From NCBI GenBank assembly GCA_947449735.1, contig CANFTB010000012.1, positions 1 through 64,000 of the forward strand: a DNA stretch of 64,000 nucleotides, written 5' to 3'. Shown here one piece after another: positions 37,604-45,983 of the stretch (position 1 is its first letter; the number at the start of each line of letters is the position of its first letter). The notes beneath the pieces are model-generated. The model was not told where the DNA came from. It worked only from the letters and a program-made list of their open reading frames with translations, and did not search any database. Source of the stretch: Chthoniobacteraceae bacterium. Its GTDB lineage: Bacteria; Verrucomicrobiota; Verrucomicrobiia; Chthoniobacterales; Chthoniobacteraceae. The translations under genes and the position numbers were made by a program.

Positions 37604-38703
37604 GCCTCATTTTATTGAATCTGAGGCGGCACAAGATCCGGGCCGCCATCAGCGTCACCGGCGTGGCCTTCGGCGTTGCCGCCATGCTGATGATTGTCTC
37701 AATCGTGCTCGGGGCCATCAGCATGTTTGAGGGCATTCTGGCCGAGGAGAGCCATTTCGTTGTCTTCGAAAAGAACGTGTCCGACCTGTTCTTCAGCAGC
37801 GTCAGCATGGAGCAGATTGAGACGATCCGCGGTCTCGTACAGGTGGACCGGGTGGATCCGATGCTGGTAGGAATTGTTTCCTCGGCGGACCACCCGATCA
37901 TCACCTGTTTTGGAGTCGAGGCGGACAATCCGCGCCTTCAAAAGGCCCAGTGGCTTCAGGGCGACCGCTCTGAATATGGGAGGGAGCCGGATGTCGTGTA
38001 CCTCGGGGAGAGGTCGGCGCAGTTTCTGAAGACCAAGCGTGGCGAAAGGATTTCCATCGGAAAGGCGGAATTCACCGTCGGCGGGGTGATCCGGACGCAG
38101 AACGGCTTTGAGGATGGAGGCGTTTTCATGCCCCTGTCTCTGGCCCAGCGCTATTTCCACCGCGAGGGTCTGGTGTCCGTCGCCTCGGTGAAACTCAAGA
38201 ACGCCCAGATGTCGGAGGCCTTCAAACACTCCGTCGAAACCGCTTCCGGCGCCCTCGTAGCTCTTAAAAACGAGGATTTCAACAGATCCTATTCCCAGTT
38301 TCGGATCCTGAACTTCACCAGCTGGGCGGTGGGCGTGTGTTCATTGCTACTGGGCGGCATGGGCGTGGCGAACACGATGCTGATGTCGATTTTCTCGCGC
38401 ATCCGTGAAATGGCGATCTTGCGCGTCTGCGGCTTTTCCCGCGGCCAGATCGTGGGTTTGGTGTTTGGGGAAGCTGGCATTCTCGCCGCCATTGGGTCCG
38501 TCGTCGGACTGGGGATGGGGTTCGCGGGCCTGGCCGTGATGAACCGGGTGCCGCAGTTGCAGGGGTACGTTCATGCGCAGGTGCGCCCGGACGTGATTCT
38601 CGCCATCCTGCTGACAGCCTGTGTCACCGCTCTTTTGGGCGCGCTTTACCCCGCGCATTTCGCTTCCCGGATCCAGCCAGCGGAAGCCCTCCGCTTCGAA
38701 TAA
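37588..38703 (+). CDS. ABC transporter permease, FtsX/MacB/LolC type
   Basis: A 371-residue permease with the MacB/FtsX arrangement: one N-terminal TM (about 17-45, MLMIVSIVLGAISMF), a periplasmic MacB-type domain of about 190 residues, then three C-terminal TMs starting near residue 245. The C-terminal FtsX motif is clear: GGMGVANTMLMSIFSRIREMAILR, with RIxEMAILR coupling helix, and it ends ASRIQPAEALRFE, typical of MacB. Probably extrudes a molecule or pulls on lipoproteins. It overlaps the polyprenyl synthase gene by 16 bp and is followed after 3 bp by its ATPase. Confidence 0.92.
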   Translation: MPAFLSLILLNLRRHKIRAAISVTGVAFGVAAMLMIVSIVLGAISMFEGILAEESHFVVFEKNVSDLFFSSVSMEQIETIRGLVQVDRVDPMLVGIVSSADHPIITCFGVEADNPRLQKAQWLQGDRSEYGREPDVVYLGERSAQFLKTKRGERISIGKAEFTVGGVIRTQNGFEDGGVFMPLSLAQRYFHREGLVSVASVKLKNAQMSEAFKHSVETASGALVALKNEDFNRSYSQFRILNFTSWAVGVCSLLLGGMGVANTMLMSIFSRIREMAILRVCGFSRGQIVGLVFGEAGILAAIGSVVGLGMGFAGLAVMNRVPQLQGYVHAQVRPDVILAILLTACVTALLGALYPAHFASRIQPAEALRFE

Positions 38704-38706
38704 ACC

Positions 38707-39399
38707 ATGGAATCCCCAGACCAAGACAACACGACGCCGGTCGTCCTTGAGGGCAGAGACCTTTGGAAAAGCTTCGACCAGGGGCGCATTGAGGTGCTTC
38801 GCGGTGCCAGTGTGAAGGTCCGGCGCGGGGAAATCGTGGCCCTCTGGGGGGCATCCGGGTCGGGAAAAAGCACCCTCCTGCATCTGTTGAGCGGGCTGGA
38901 TGTCGCGGACAAAGGCACCGTCTCAGTCCTTGGACAAAACCCCCAGTTTGAAGAAGCCAGGCTGGCTCTGAGGCGGCGGCACGTGGGGTTCGTATTCCAG
39001 CTCCACAACCTGATTCCGGACCTGACTCTTGAGGAGAACCTTCAAATTCCCTGCATCGCCAGCGGAACGGCCGGCTCCCAAATCCGCAGTCGGATTCTTC
39101 AGTTGAGCGACGCGGTGGGGCTTTCGCACAGGCTGCGGCACAGGATCCAGGACCTCTCGGGAGGCGAGCGTCAGCGGACCGCGATTTGCCGCGCGCTGAT
39201 GCACGAACCCCAGATTTTGTTCGCGGACGAACCGACGGGCTCCCTGGACGAAAAGACCGCTGAAACCGTGTTCGAATTGCTCTTCAAACTCGCGAAAAAC
39301 GAGGGAATGACCGTGGTGATCGCCACTCACGAGCGCCGGTTCATGGAGGCGTGCTCGCGCGTGGTGCGCGTCACCAATGGCCAGACGCTTTCGAGTTAA
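38707..39399 (+). CDS. ABC transporter ATPase, LolD/MacB type
   Basis: A 230-residue ATPase pairing with the FtsX-type permease. Walker A is GASGSGKST, the Q-loop lies at GFVFQLHNLIPDLT, the signature is DLSGGERQRTAICRAL, Walker B is ILFADEPTGSLDEKT, and the H-loop is VVIATHERRF. This is the standard MacB/LolD pattern (FQ.HNL, ADEPTGNLD). It hydrolyses ATP on the cytoplasmic side. No MacA-type adaptor is present in the window. The next gene, an oxidase-like protein, starts after 20 bp. Confidence 0.94.
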   Translation: MESPDQDNTTPVVLEGRDLWKSFDQGRIEVLRGASVKVRRGEIVALWGASGSGKSTLLHLLSGLDVADKGTVSVLGQNPQFEEARLALRRRHVGFVFQLHNLIPDLTLEENLQIPCIASGTAGSQIRSRILQLSDAVGLSHRLRHRIQDLSGGERQRTAICRALMHEPQILFADEPTGSLDEKTAETVFELLFKLAKNEGMTVVIATHERRFMEACSRVVRVTNGQTLSS

Positions 39400-39419
39400 T
39401 TCCCCAACCGCACCCATCC

Positions 39420-40799
39420 ATGCAGGATCCTTTTCAGCGGCAGCCTTCGAACATCGGAAGTGCCGCGTCGGGAGAAGGCGGGGAAGCGGGTGAAGCACAG
39501 CGTCTCGCAGGTGTTTTCAGCATCCTCTGGCTGCTCCTGGCGAACGCGGTGGGGGTGTTGCTGGCAACGCTGCTGGTGCTGCCTGAATTAGGACGCCCGC
39601 TCGGCGAGTTTACCTACGGCCGCTGGGTGCCGTTGCACTTGAACTGGCAGCTTTACGGCTGGTGCGCCCTGCCGGCGGTTGCGGCGCTGATGCGACGCTT
39701 CGCACCGGCCGAATCTTCCGAAGCCACCAACCGCTCGGGCAAAAGCGGCCGCTGGGTGGTGTATTTCCTCTGGTCGGCGGCCCTGCTCTATGGCGGTTGG
39801 AGCTGGCTGCACGGTCAAACGACGGGGAAACTTTTTTTGGACTGGAACGGCCGCTCGGAAGCGCTGCTGCTCCTGGCGATGGTGGTGCTCTGGTGGGTGC
39901 TTTTGAGCCAGTGGCGCAGCCAGGATCGTTCCAAGGCCGAGGCGCCCCCCCGCTCCGCAGGTCTTTCGCGCGTTTTGGAAGCCGTTCTTCTGGCGGCCCT
40001 CGCGGCCGTTCCGGTGCTCTTAAGTTGGTCCGGGGGACGCGGCGTTTATCCGCCCATTGACCCAGGCACGGGCGGCCCCACGGGGACCAGTTTGCTAGGC
40101 TCCACTCTGGTGGTCGTTCTGCTTTTCGCCCTGATTCCCTGGCTCCTCCGGGTGCCTGCACGGCGCGACAGGGGTGTCTGGCTTCCGTACTGGCTCGTGC
40201 TGGGCGCTTCGATGTTGCTGTGCTGGGCCATTTCAAACGGCAACAGCAGCCACTCGGACTGGAGGCAGATCTCGGGGCTAGGTTCGCTGCTTTTTTGGAT
40301 CCCCATGCTTCCCCTCTATTGGCGTCGATTTGACTGGGGCCCGGGCTCCACCCGTTGGCTGCGCGCCACGCAGGTTTGGTGGGCGGCATTGGTTCTCACA
40401 GGCTTTGTGGCGTTCCTGCCCGGAATGCTGGACAGGATCAAATTCGGGAATGTTCTGGTGGCGCACACGCACCTCGCCATGGCGGGTTTTCTCACGAGCC
40501 TAAACATGCTCATCCTCATGAATCTCTCCCGTTCGCCGCTCCAATGCGTCGGCGTTTTGGACGCGCGAGTTCCCTTTTATGTGTGGCACGCGGCGTTGGC
40601 CGCTCATTTGTGCAGCCTCGCCGGCCTGGGGATCGTGGAAATACAGGACAAAGGCCGCTGGTTGATGGGGGAGGCTGGGGCCGCGTTCCTGTGGATCCGT
40701 TTGGGCGCGGGCGTCCTGATGGTAGGCGTGTCGGTGTTCTGGCTCGTAGCGCTTCTTTCGGGACGTCGGAAACCTCAACTAACAGAGAACGCTCCATGA
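39420..40799 (+). CDS. CuB-less heme-copper oxidase subunit I homologue
   Basis: A 459-residue protein with 12 predicted TM helices, the fold size of subunit I. YGRWVPLHLNWQLYGW (H73, TM2) parallels the cbb3 CcoN low-spin heme ligand segment GRLRPLHTNAVIFxF. VLVAHTHLAMAGF (H349 and H351, TM10) parallels the HxH pair that ligates the high-spin and low-spin hemes. The CuB ligands are not recognisable: the TM6 YGHN motif is replaced by GGPTGTSLLGS, and the TM7 HH pair by SNGNSSH (only H278 remains near). Other histidines are H131, H390 and H396. It could be a diheme electron carrier, an oxidase with a different metal site, or an NO-reductase relative. Alignment was made by eye from memory. Confidence 0.72.
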   Translation: MQDPFQRQPSNIGSAASGEGGEAGEAQRLAGVFSILWLLLANAVGVLLATLLVLPELGRPLGEFTYGRWVPLHLNWQLYGWCALPAVAALMRRFAPAESSEATNRSGKSGRWVVYFLWSAALLYGGWSWLHGQTTGKLFLDWNGRSEALLLLAMVVLWWVLLSQWRSQDRSKAEAPPRSAGLSRVLEAVLLAALAAVPVLLSWSGGRGVYPPIDPGTGGPTGTSLLGSTLVVVLLFALIPWLLRVPARRDRGVWLPYWLVLGASMLLCWAISNGNSSHSDWRQISGLGSLLFWIPMLPLYWRRFDWGPGSTRWLRATQVWWAALVLTGFVAFLPGMLDRIKFGNVLVAHTHLAMAGFLTSLNMLILMNLSRSPLQCVGVLDARVPFYVWHAALAAHLCSLAGLGIVEIQDKGRWLMGEAGAAFLWIRLGAGVLMVGVSVFWLVALLSGRRKPQLTENAP

Positions 40800-41197
40800 A
40801 AACACGCCTTGTGACCGCGGTTTCGTTGATGGCAGGAGGCGGGGACTTCGCCACAGGCCTGTTGCTCCTTAATCAACCGGCGTGGACGCTTGGACTGCTC
40901 GGCGTTCCGATTCCCGGGGATTTGGTTTTGGTGCAATACATCGGAGTCTTCGTGGGCTGCGTCGGCTTGATCTACGGATGGGGACTCTGGACGTATTTGC
41001 ACCAGGGAGACCCTGCGCGGTTGAGGACGGTTTGGGAGATGACGGCTCTTTTCCGGTTCTCCGTTTGCGCGTTTGTGGGTGTGAGTGTTCTACAGACGAA
41101 ACTGCACCCCGCCTGGCTTTCCGTGGCATTGGTGGATGGTTTCTGGGCCCTTTTACAAGTGGCACTGCTCAGGCGCAGGGCTCTGGATCCCCAATGA
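40796..41197 (+). CDS. small 4-TM membrane protein of the redox operon
   Basis: A 133-residue protein with four hydrophobic segments (about 6-25, 42-65, 84-102 and 108-128). I recognise no family with confidence, although the size and topology resemble DoxX-like proteins. It overlaps both neighbours by ATGA (oxidase-like gene upstream, fusion protein downstream), so it is translationally coupled to both and probably part of the same complex. It has no cysteine-rich or heme motif. Confidence 0.7.
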   Translation: MKTRLVTAVSLMAGGGDFATGLLLLNQPAWTLGLLGVPIPGDLVLVQYIGVFVGCVGLIYGWGLWTYLHQGDPARLRTVWEMTALFRFSVCAFVGVSVLQTKLHPAWLSVALVDGFWALLQVALLRRRALDPQ

Positions 41198-43188
41198 AAC
41201 CGCCTCCTCAAAACGACCCACCTTTCGGAGCAGAGCCAGGCGCCCGGGAAACGCTGGCCGCCGTTGTGGCGATCGCGACGTCCTATGTCTTCTTTCTGAT
41301 ATTCGCGCAGTTTGCCTTCGTTAAAATCCTCCAAAACTCGGGTTTTGAAGCGGCCACAACCCGCTTGGCCATGGCTTTCATGGGTGTTGGCGGAGTGGTT
41401 TCAAGCTTGGTGTCCGGACGACGCTTCTCCGCAAACCCGCACGGATTGCGGCGCGGTCTGATCGTTGGATTCGGAAGCTGTGCCTTGACCGCGGCCGGTG
41501 CTCTTTTCCTGAGCTCTCCCGCCGCGCTCTGCACCTTGAGCGCGCTTGTGGGCGTTTCCCTCGGAATTTTGACCGTCCATCTGGCAGGAGGCATGCGCCA
41601 ACTACTCCCGACACGTCGCCGCGGCTTTTGGGTCGGGGCCGGGACTGGCGCGGGCTACTTCGTTTGCAACATTCCGTCTCTTTTCGCCGGCTCGACGACG
41701 ATCCAGACGGTTGCGGCCATCGGTTGCTGCGTTCTAGGCGTGCTGGCCTCTTTCTCCATCGCGGCCCCGCCCCACCCTGCGAAGTTCTTCGAGTCGGGCG
41801 GCAAAGACGATGCCTTCGCTAGCCTGGTGGTCATGTTTCTGGCGCTCGTCTGGCTGGACTCAGCGGCATTTTACATCATCCAGGCCACTCCAGCGCTCAA
41901 CCGTTTCGGGTGGGGAAATGTCAGCCTAGAGTGGCAGAACGCCTTCATCCATCTGGTCGCAGCTCTCGTCAGCGGCCTGCTGCTAGACCTCGGACTCTTG
42001 CGCTGGATCCTGTGCGGCGCATTCGGATGCTTCGCCCTAGCCGCCATGTGCCTGACCGGAAAAGTGGGCGGCATGTGGTTGACGCACTGGTTCTATGCCA
42101 CGGGGGTGTCTCTGTACTCGACCGCGCTCGTGCTCGCACCCTCCGCCATGGGGCGGTGCAAGCAGTTGGAAGGGTCGGCTGGCGCGGGAATGGATCCAGT
42201 GGAGTCTTCCGTGAAAGTGGCATCTCGGGCCGCAAAACTGTATGCCGTTGCGGGATGGCTCGGTTCGGCTCTAGGCATCGGCATGGCGCAGGATTTGCAC
42301 CAAATCCCGGGCTGGTTCGTGCTCATTTCCGGCGCCGCCGTTCTTGGGTGCGCTGTCTATCCGTATATCAGGCGCACCGCACGCGCTTCGCGCCATGCAC
42401 GTCTGGGGGTCTTTGCGGGCCTCCTGCTCCCAGGATGCGTCCTCTTTGCAAAGCCAGCCGAAGCCCTCGCTAACCCCGTTCAAAATTTTGAGGCGGATGC
42501 CAAAAACGGCCGGGAGGTTTACATTTCGGAGGGCTGCATGTCCTGCCACTCCCAGTTTGTGAGGAAAGGAACTCAGGACGAGCAATGGTGGGGCCCCTGG
42601 CAGGATCCAAAAATCATTCTGGCCACGAGGCCGCCGCTCATTGGCAACCGGCGCAACGGCCCAGACCTTCTCAACATCGGAAACCGCCGTTCCATGGATT
42701 GGAACCGCATGCATCTCATCGAACCACGCGATCTCTCCCCCGCTTCCCGCATGCCTTCCTACAGGCACCTCTTTGTTCCCGGAGATCCTCGCGGGCCGGC
42801 TTTATTGGAATATCTCGCCCTGCTGGGTACGGATTCCTTCGAAGAACGCAACCAGACGATCGCTCATTGGCGGATTGCGCCGGAGGCCAAACCCGTGGCT
42901 CCTGACCTCCGGGCGGTTCTCTACCAGCGCCATTGCGCCCAATGCCACGGGACGGAAGGACGTGGGGATGGACGACTCGCACCTCAACTCACGCACTCCA
43001 ATCCGCCCCGGAATCTGGCTGCGGGCGAGTGGTTGTTCTACGCCCGGCAAACCGCTGATCCCAGCCAAGAACTCGCCCGAACCATCAAGTTTGGAATCCC
43101 CGGCACCTCCATGCCCGGACACGAACTCCTCACCGACTCCGAGCTACTCGGACTGGCTGCACACGTCCAATCGCTGAAGCAGCCCTGA
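41194..43188 (+). CDS. MFS-like membrane domain fused to CcoO- and CcoP-like cytochromes c
   Basis: A 664-residue protein. Residues 20-392 carry about 12 TM segments that read like an MFS-type transporter, and a further hydrophobic segment (402-420) then serves as an anchor. Residues 433-545 look like CcoO: GREVYISEGCMSCHSQF with C448-C451-H452, NRRNGPDLLNIGNR, DWNRMHLIEPRD and M520 in SRMPSY. Residues 570-664 look like CcoP: C581-C584-H585 and GTSMPGHELL (M640). These match the two cytochrome subunits of cbb3 oxidase, here on one chain with a transporter-like domain. It overlaps the 4-TM gene by ATGA. Electrons probably flow from the cytochromes to the oxidase-like protein; the MFS part may transport a substrate or only anchor. 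Confidence 0.75.
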   Translation: MKPPPQNDPPFGAEPGARETLAAVVAIATSYVFFLIFAQFAFVKILQNSGFEAATTRLAMAFMGVGGVVSSLVSGRRFSANPHGLRRGLIVGFGSCALTAAGALFLSSPAALCTLSALVGVSLGILTVHLAGGMRQLLPTRRRGFWVGAGTGAGYFVCNIPSLFAGSTTIQTVAAIGCCVLGVLASFSIAAPPHPAKFFESGGKDDAFASLVVMFLALVWLDSAAFYIIQATPALNRFGWGNVSLEWQNAFIHLVAALVSGLLLDLGLLRWILCGAFGCFALAAMCLTGKVGGMWLTHWFYATGVSLYSTALVLAPSAMGRCKQLEGSAGAGMDPVESSVKVASRAAKLYAVAGWLGSALGIGMAQDLHQIPGWFVLISGAAVLGCAVYPYIRRTARASRHARLGVFAGLLLPGCVLFAKPAEALANPVQNFEADAKNGREVYISEGCMSCHSQFVRKGTQDEQWWGPWQDPKIILATRPPLIGNRRNGPDLLNIGNRRSMDWNRMHLIEPRDLSPASRMPSYRHLFVPGDPRGPALLEYLALLGTDSFEERNQTIAHWRIAPEAKPVAPDLRAVLYQRHCAQCHGTEGRGDGRLAPQLTHSNPPRNLAAGEWLFYARQTADPSQELARTIKFGIPGTSMPGHELLTDSELLGLAAHVQSLKQP

Positions 43189-43209
43189 GGGAAAACCCGC
43201 GCCCGCCCG

Positions 43210-44274
43210 CTAGCCTAAGAGCGTCTCGCCGACGCGGAGCGTTACAAACGTATCCCCTCCAACCCCGGCGGCCTTCTTCGCCAATTCGAGCATTTGCGGT
43301 GCCTCATGAAGCGGATCATCCGCCAACAGGAAGGTTCCCCAGTGCATCGCCACGGAGCGCTTTGACTTGAGCTCGAAATGGACGTTCAACGCCTCCCGGG
43401 GATCCAGGTGAACTCCCCTCATCAGCAGGCGCGGCCGATAAGCGCCTATGGGAATCAACGCCAAATCCACCGGGCCGAACCGCTCCCCGAGCTCGGCCAA
43501 AAACGGGGCATAACCCGTGTCGCCCAGAAATACCACCTTCCGCCCCATGCATTCCAGCAACCAACCGCACCACAAAGTCTGATCGCGGTCGAACGGGGTT
43601 CGGGCGGAACCATGCTGCGCCGGCAAACAGGTGATCCGCACAGGCGCCGTACCCCGCCCGAAAGTGGATCCAGCAGAGTCCCCCAAGACAACAGATTCCC
43701 CCCAGTTGAAATCCAAAGATCGCCGGATCCTCCAAGCATTCAATATCGCGCCCACGCCGCTCGGACAAAAAAATATAGGTGTATCGTGGGCCCCACTCCG
43801 ATGCGGCTTTGAAAGAGCTTCAACGCTTCCCCTGTCGAGATGGTCGTAGTGGCTGTGGCTCAGGAGAACGCCGTCAATCGGTGGAAGTTCTTCGGTTCGG
43901 ATTCCCGCCGTCACGCGCCTCCGCATGGAACCGAGCGGCACCGGTGCACAGTACGCGCCAAAGTGGGGATCGGTTAAAAAGCAAAGGCCCGCAATTTGAA
44001 TCAGGAAGGTGGAATGCCCGATCCACGTCACGGCGAGCGCATCGGGTGGGACCGCAGCAATCGCATCCCAATCCGGAGGAACCTGCTCCGGACCCGACTG
44101 ACTGCGGTCCAAGGAAGGATCCTCTAGCGGCGCGGGCACCTCGGAAGGCAGCACCCCGAGCTTCCAACGCAGGACATCCTTTAACCTGGGAGACGTGACG
44201 CCCGAGAGATTCACGAACCGCCCGCCCAAACGGCGGGACTGCCACGGAAAATCGGGTGTCGACGATAAATCCAA
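43210..44274 (-). CDS. metallo-beta-lactamase fold hydrolase, UlaG/NAPE-PLD type
   Basis: A 354-residue MBL-fold protein. The metal-binding motif is H140-S-H142-Y-D144-H145, preceded by TWIGHSTFLIQ and TDPHF. Later metal ligands lie in PAQHG (about 225), FLGDTGYAP and AMHWGTF. The arrangement follows the UlaG and N-acyl-phosphatidylethanolamine phospholipase D-type group. The substrate cannot be told. It ends 22 bp from the fusion protein's stop, convergent with it, and 4 bp after the YceI gene on its own strand. Confidence 0.88.
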   Translation of the reverse strand: MDLSSTPDFPWQSRRLGGRFVNLSGVTSPRLKDVLRWKLGVLPSEVPAPLEDPSLDRSQSGPEQVPPDWDAIAAVPPDALAVTWIGHSTFLIQIAGLCFLTDPHFGAYCAPVPLGSMRRRVTAGIRTEELPPIDGVLLSHSHYDHLDRGSVEALSKPHRSGAHDTPIFFCPSGVGAILNAWRIRRSLDFNWGESVVLGDSAGSTFGRGTAPVRITCLPAQHGSARTPFDRDQTLWCGWLLECMGRKVVFLGDTGYAPFLAELGERFGPVDLALIPIGAYRPRLLMRGVHLDPREALNVHFELKSKRSVAMHWGTFLLADDPLHEAPQMLELAKKAAGVGGDTFVTLRVGETLLG

Positions 44275-44278
44275 AAGC

Positions 44279-44902
44279 CTATTTCAGAGAAAGGTCCTGA
44301 GGCAGGCTGAAACTGAAGCGGTACTCCCCCTTCACGTCAGTGGCCACCGTAATCACCGCCAGACGGATCTGGGGCAGCCCGAACTTCAGAGTGTTGATGA
44401 CCGTCTGTCCCGTCACAATCAGATGGTTTTTCTCGCGCCAACCGGCGGCCTCTTCCGAAATCGGCTGGTCCACGCCGTTCATGCTGAGCACTCCGCTCAC
44501 GCGGAATGTCGCTGGAGCGGCTGCCGTGGCCGTCTGATAGTCGCCCGACACGGGAGCCACCTTTTCGAGGCGGAAAATAATCTCGGGATGCGTGTCCACA
44601 TGCATCCACTCCTTCATCTTTCCGTCCCTGTCCTTGTTGAACGTCGTCAGTTCCGCGGTCTTGAAAACGAGCCGCGCATTCTGAACAAAGGGCTTGGCGT
44701 CGGAAGAAACAGCGGCGCTTCCGCTGATGTCCTTCGCCTGACCCTGAAAGCTGTGCATGAAGGATTTTCCGGTGAACTTGAACGAACTTTCTGCCGTCTC
44801 CAGCGGCAGCGTCTTCGCTGCCCGGGCGGGAGTTCCTAGAAACAGCGCTCCCGCAAAAAGGAGGCAAGGGGCGTAACGCAAAACGGCTGTGTCACGAGTC
44901 AT
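44279..44902 (-). CDS. YceI family periplasmic protein
   Basis: A 207-residue protein with a signal peptide ending near ARAAKT (about 30 residues). The YceI lipocalin-like domain shows SSFKFTGKSFMHSFQGQ, FKTAELTT, MHVDTHPEIIFRLEKV, FRVSGVLSMNGV and LKFGLPQI. YceI proteins bind polyisoprenoids such as octaprenyl compounds. It starts at 44902 with MTRDTAVLRYAP; an in-frame extension further upstream is not supported. It is divergent from a region with no gene and shares its strand with the MBL gene. Confidence 0.88.
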   Translation of the reverse strand: MTRDTAVLRYAPCLLFAGALFLGTPARAAKTLPLETAESSFKFTGKSFMHSFQGQAKDISGSAAVSSDAKPFVQNARLVFKTAELTTFNKDRDGKMKEWMHVDTHPEIIFRLEKVAPVSGDYQTATAAAPATFRVSGVLSMNGVDQPISEEAAGWREKNHLIVTGQTVINTLKFGLPQIRLAVITVATDVKGEYRFSFSLPQDLSLK

Positions 44903-45033
44903 GGTACTTAGTATATCGCAAGTTGATGGGCCTCTCCAAAAAAAAATCACAGGCTCCCCCCTCACCGGACCCTGCCCGACCGGTTCCAAAAGTGCGTATT
45001 TTGAGCCACCGGCCCCTCCTCAATCCACCACGC

Positions 45034-45930
45034 CTACGAATCTTTCACTTCCTTGTCGTACAGCATGAAAAGTCCCGAATGGTCGGCGTCCCCGTGTCCC
45101 TCCGTATGGACGAACCTCTCCCACTGGGCGCGGCAATTGTCCAGCGTGGGCGAGGCGAACCCCACGGAGTCCGCCAGCCCGCAGATCAAACGCACGTCCT
45201 TGAGTTGAAGCGCGGCGCGACCGCCCGGGGCGAAGTTACGCCGGACCATCCGCTCGCCGTGCAACTGCAGGATGCGGCTTTCCGCAAAGCCGCCCAGGAG
45301 CGCCTCACGCACCAAGCCGGAATCCACCCCCGAAAGCTCCGCCATCCTCAACGCCTGCGCCACGGCGTCGATCGTCTGCGCCACAATCAACTGGTTCGCC
45401 AGCTTGGTCACCTGTCCCGCCCCGGACTCCCCCATGTGCGTGATGCGCCTGCCCACCGTCCGCAGCACGGGAAGGGCGCGCTCAAAGTCCGCGGCGCTGC
45501 CCCCTGCCATGATCGTCAAATCCCCCGCCTCGGCTCCGACCTGCCCGCCGGATACCGGGGCGTCCACCCAAGGCTGCCGTTTGGCGAACCCCTTGGTTTC
45601 AGGAACACCCGTGGTTCCAAAATCAATGATCAGCGCGCCGGGATCCAGTCCGCTCAGAAGGCCGTCCTCGCCGAAAACCACCGCCTCTACCACTTCCGTG
45701 TTCGTCAAATTCAGGCAGATCACCCCGGCGCCAACCTCCCGGGCAAGTTCAGCCAGTGAACAAGCTCGGCGCATCCCCTGCGCTTCGGCAGCGGCTGCAG
45801 GCTCCGGGCTCCGGTTCCAGACGACCACCTCGGCCCCGGCTTCATGCAGGTGCCGAGCCATCGGACGGCCCATGTTTCCGAGCCCGACGAAACCGATCTT
45901 GAGTCCGTTTAACGCACTATCCATGTTCAT
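45034..45930 (-). CDS. 3-hydroxyisobutyrate/threonate-type dehydrogenase (beta-hydroxyacid dehydrogenase)
   Basis: A 298-residue NAD(P)-dependent beta-hydroxyacid dehydrogenase. The Rossmann motif is FVGLGNMGRPMA, the substrate-binding motif is DAPVSGGQVGAEAGDLTIM, and the catalytic lysine lies in GAGQVTKLANQLIV. Members oxidise 3-hydroxyisobutyrate, tartronate semialdehyde, or L-threonate/D-erythronate (LtnD). The divergent neighbour is DenD-like, which favours a four-carbon sugar acid route. Starts considered: ATG at 45930 (chosen), ATG at 45924 and GTG at 45951. Confidence 0.88.
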   Translation of the reverse strand: MNMDSALNGLKIGFVGLGNMGRPMARHLHEAGAEVVVWNRSPEPAAAAEAQGMRRACSLAELAREVGAGVICLNLTNTEVVEAVVFGEDGLLSGLDPGALIIDFGTTGVPETKGFAKRQPWVDAPVSGGQVGAEAGDLTIMAGGSAADFERALPVLRTVGRRITHMGESGAGQVTKLANQLIVAQTIDAVAQALRMAELSGVDSGLVREALLGGFAESRILQLHGERMVRRNFAPGGRAALQLKDVRLICGLADSVGFASPTLDNCRAQWERFVHTEGHGDADHSGLFMLYDKEVKDS

Positions 45931-45983
45931 CACGTCATTCCACAGGATCACCCCGGGGATGGCAAATCCCCTCCCCTAAATTT

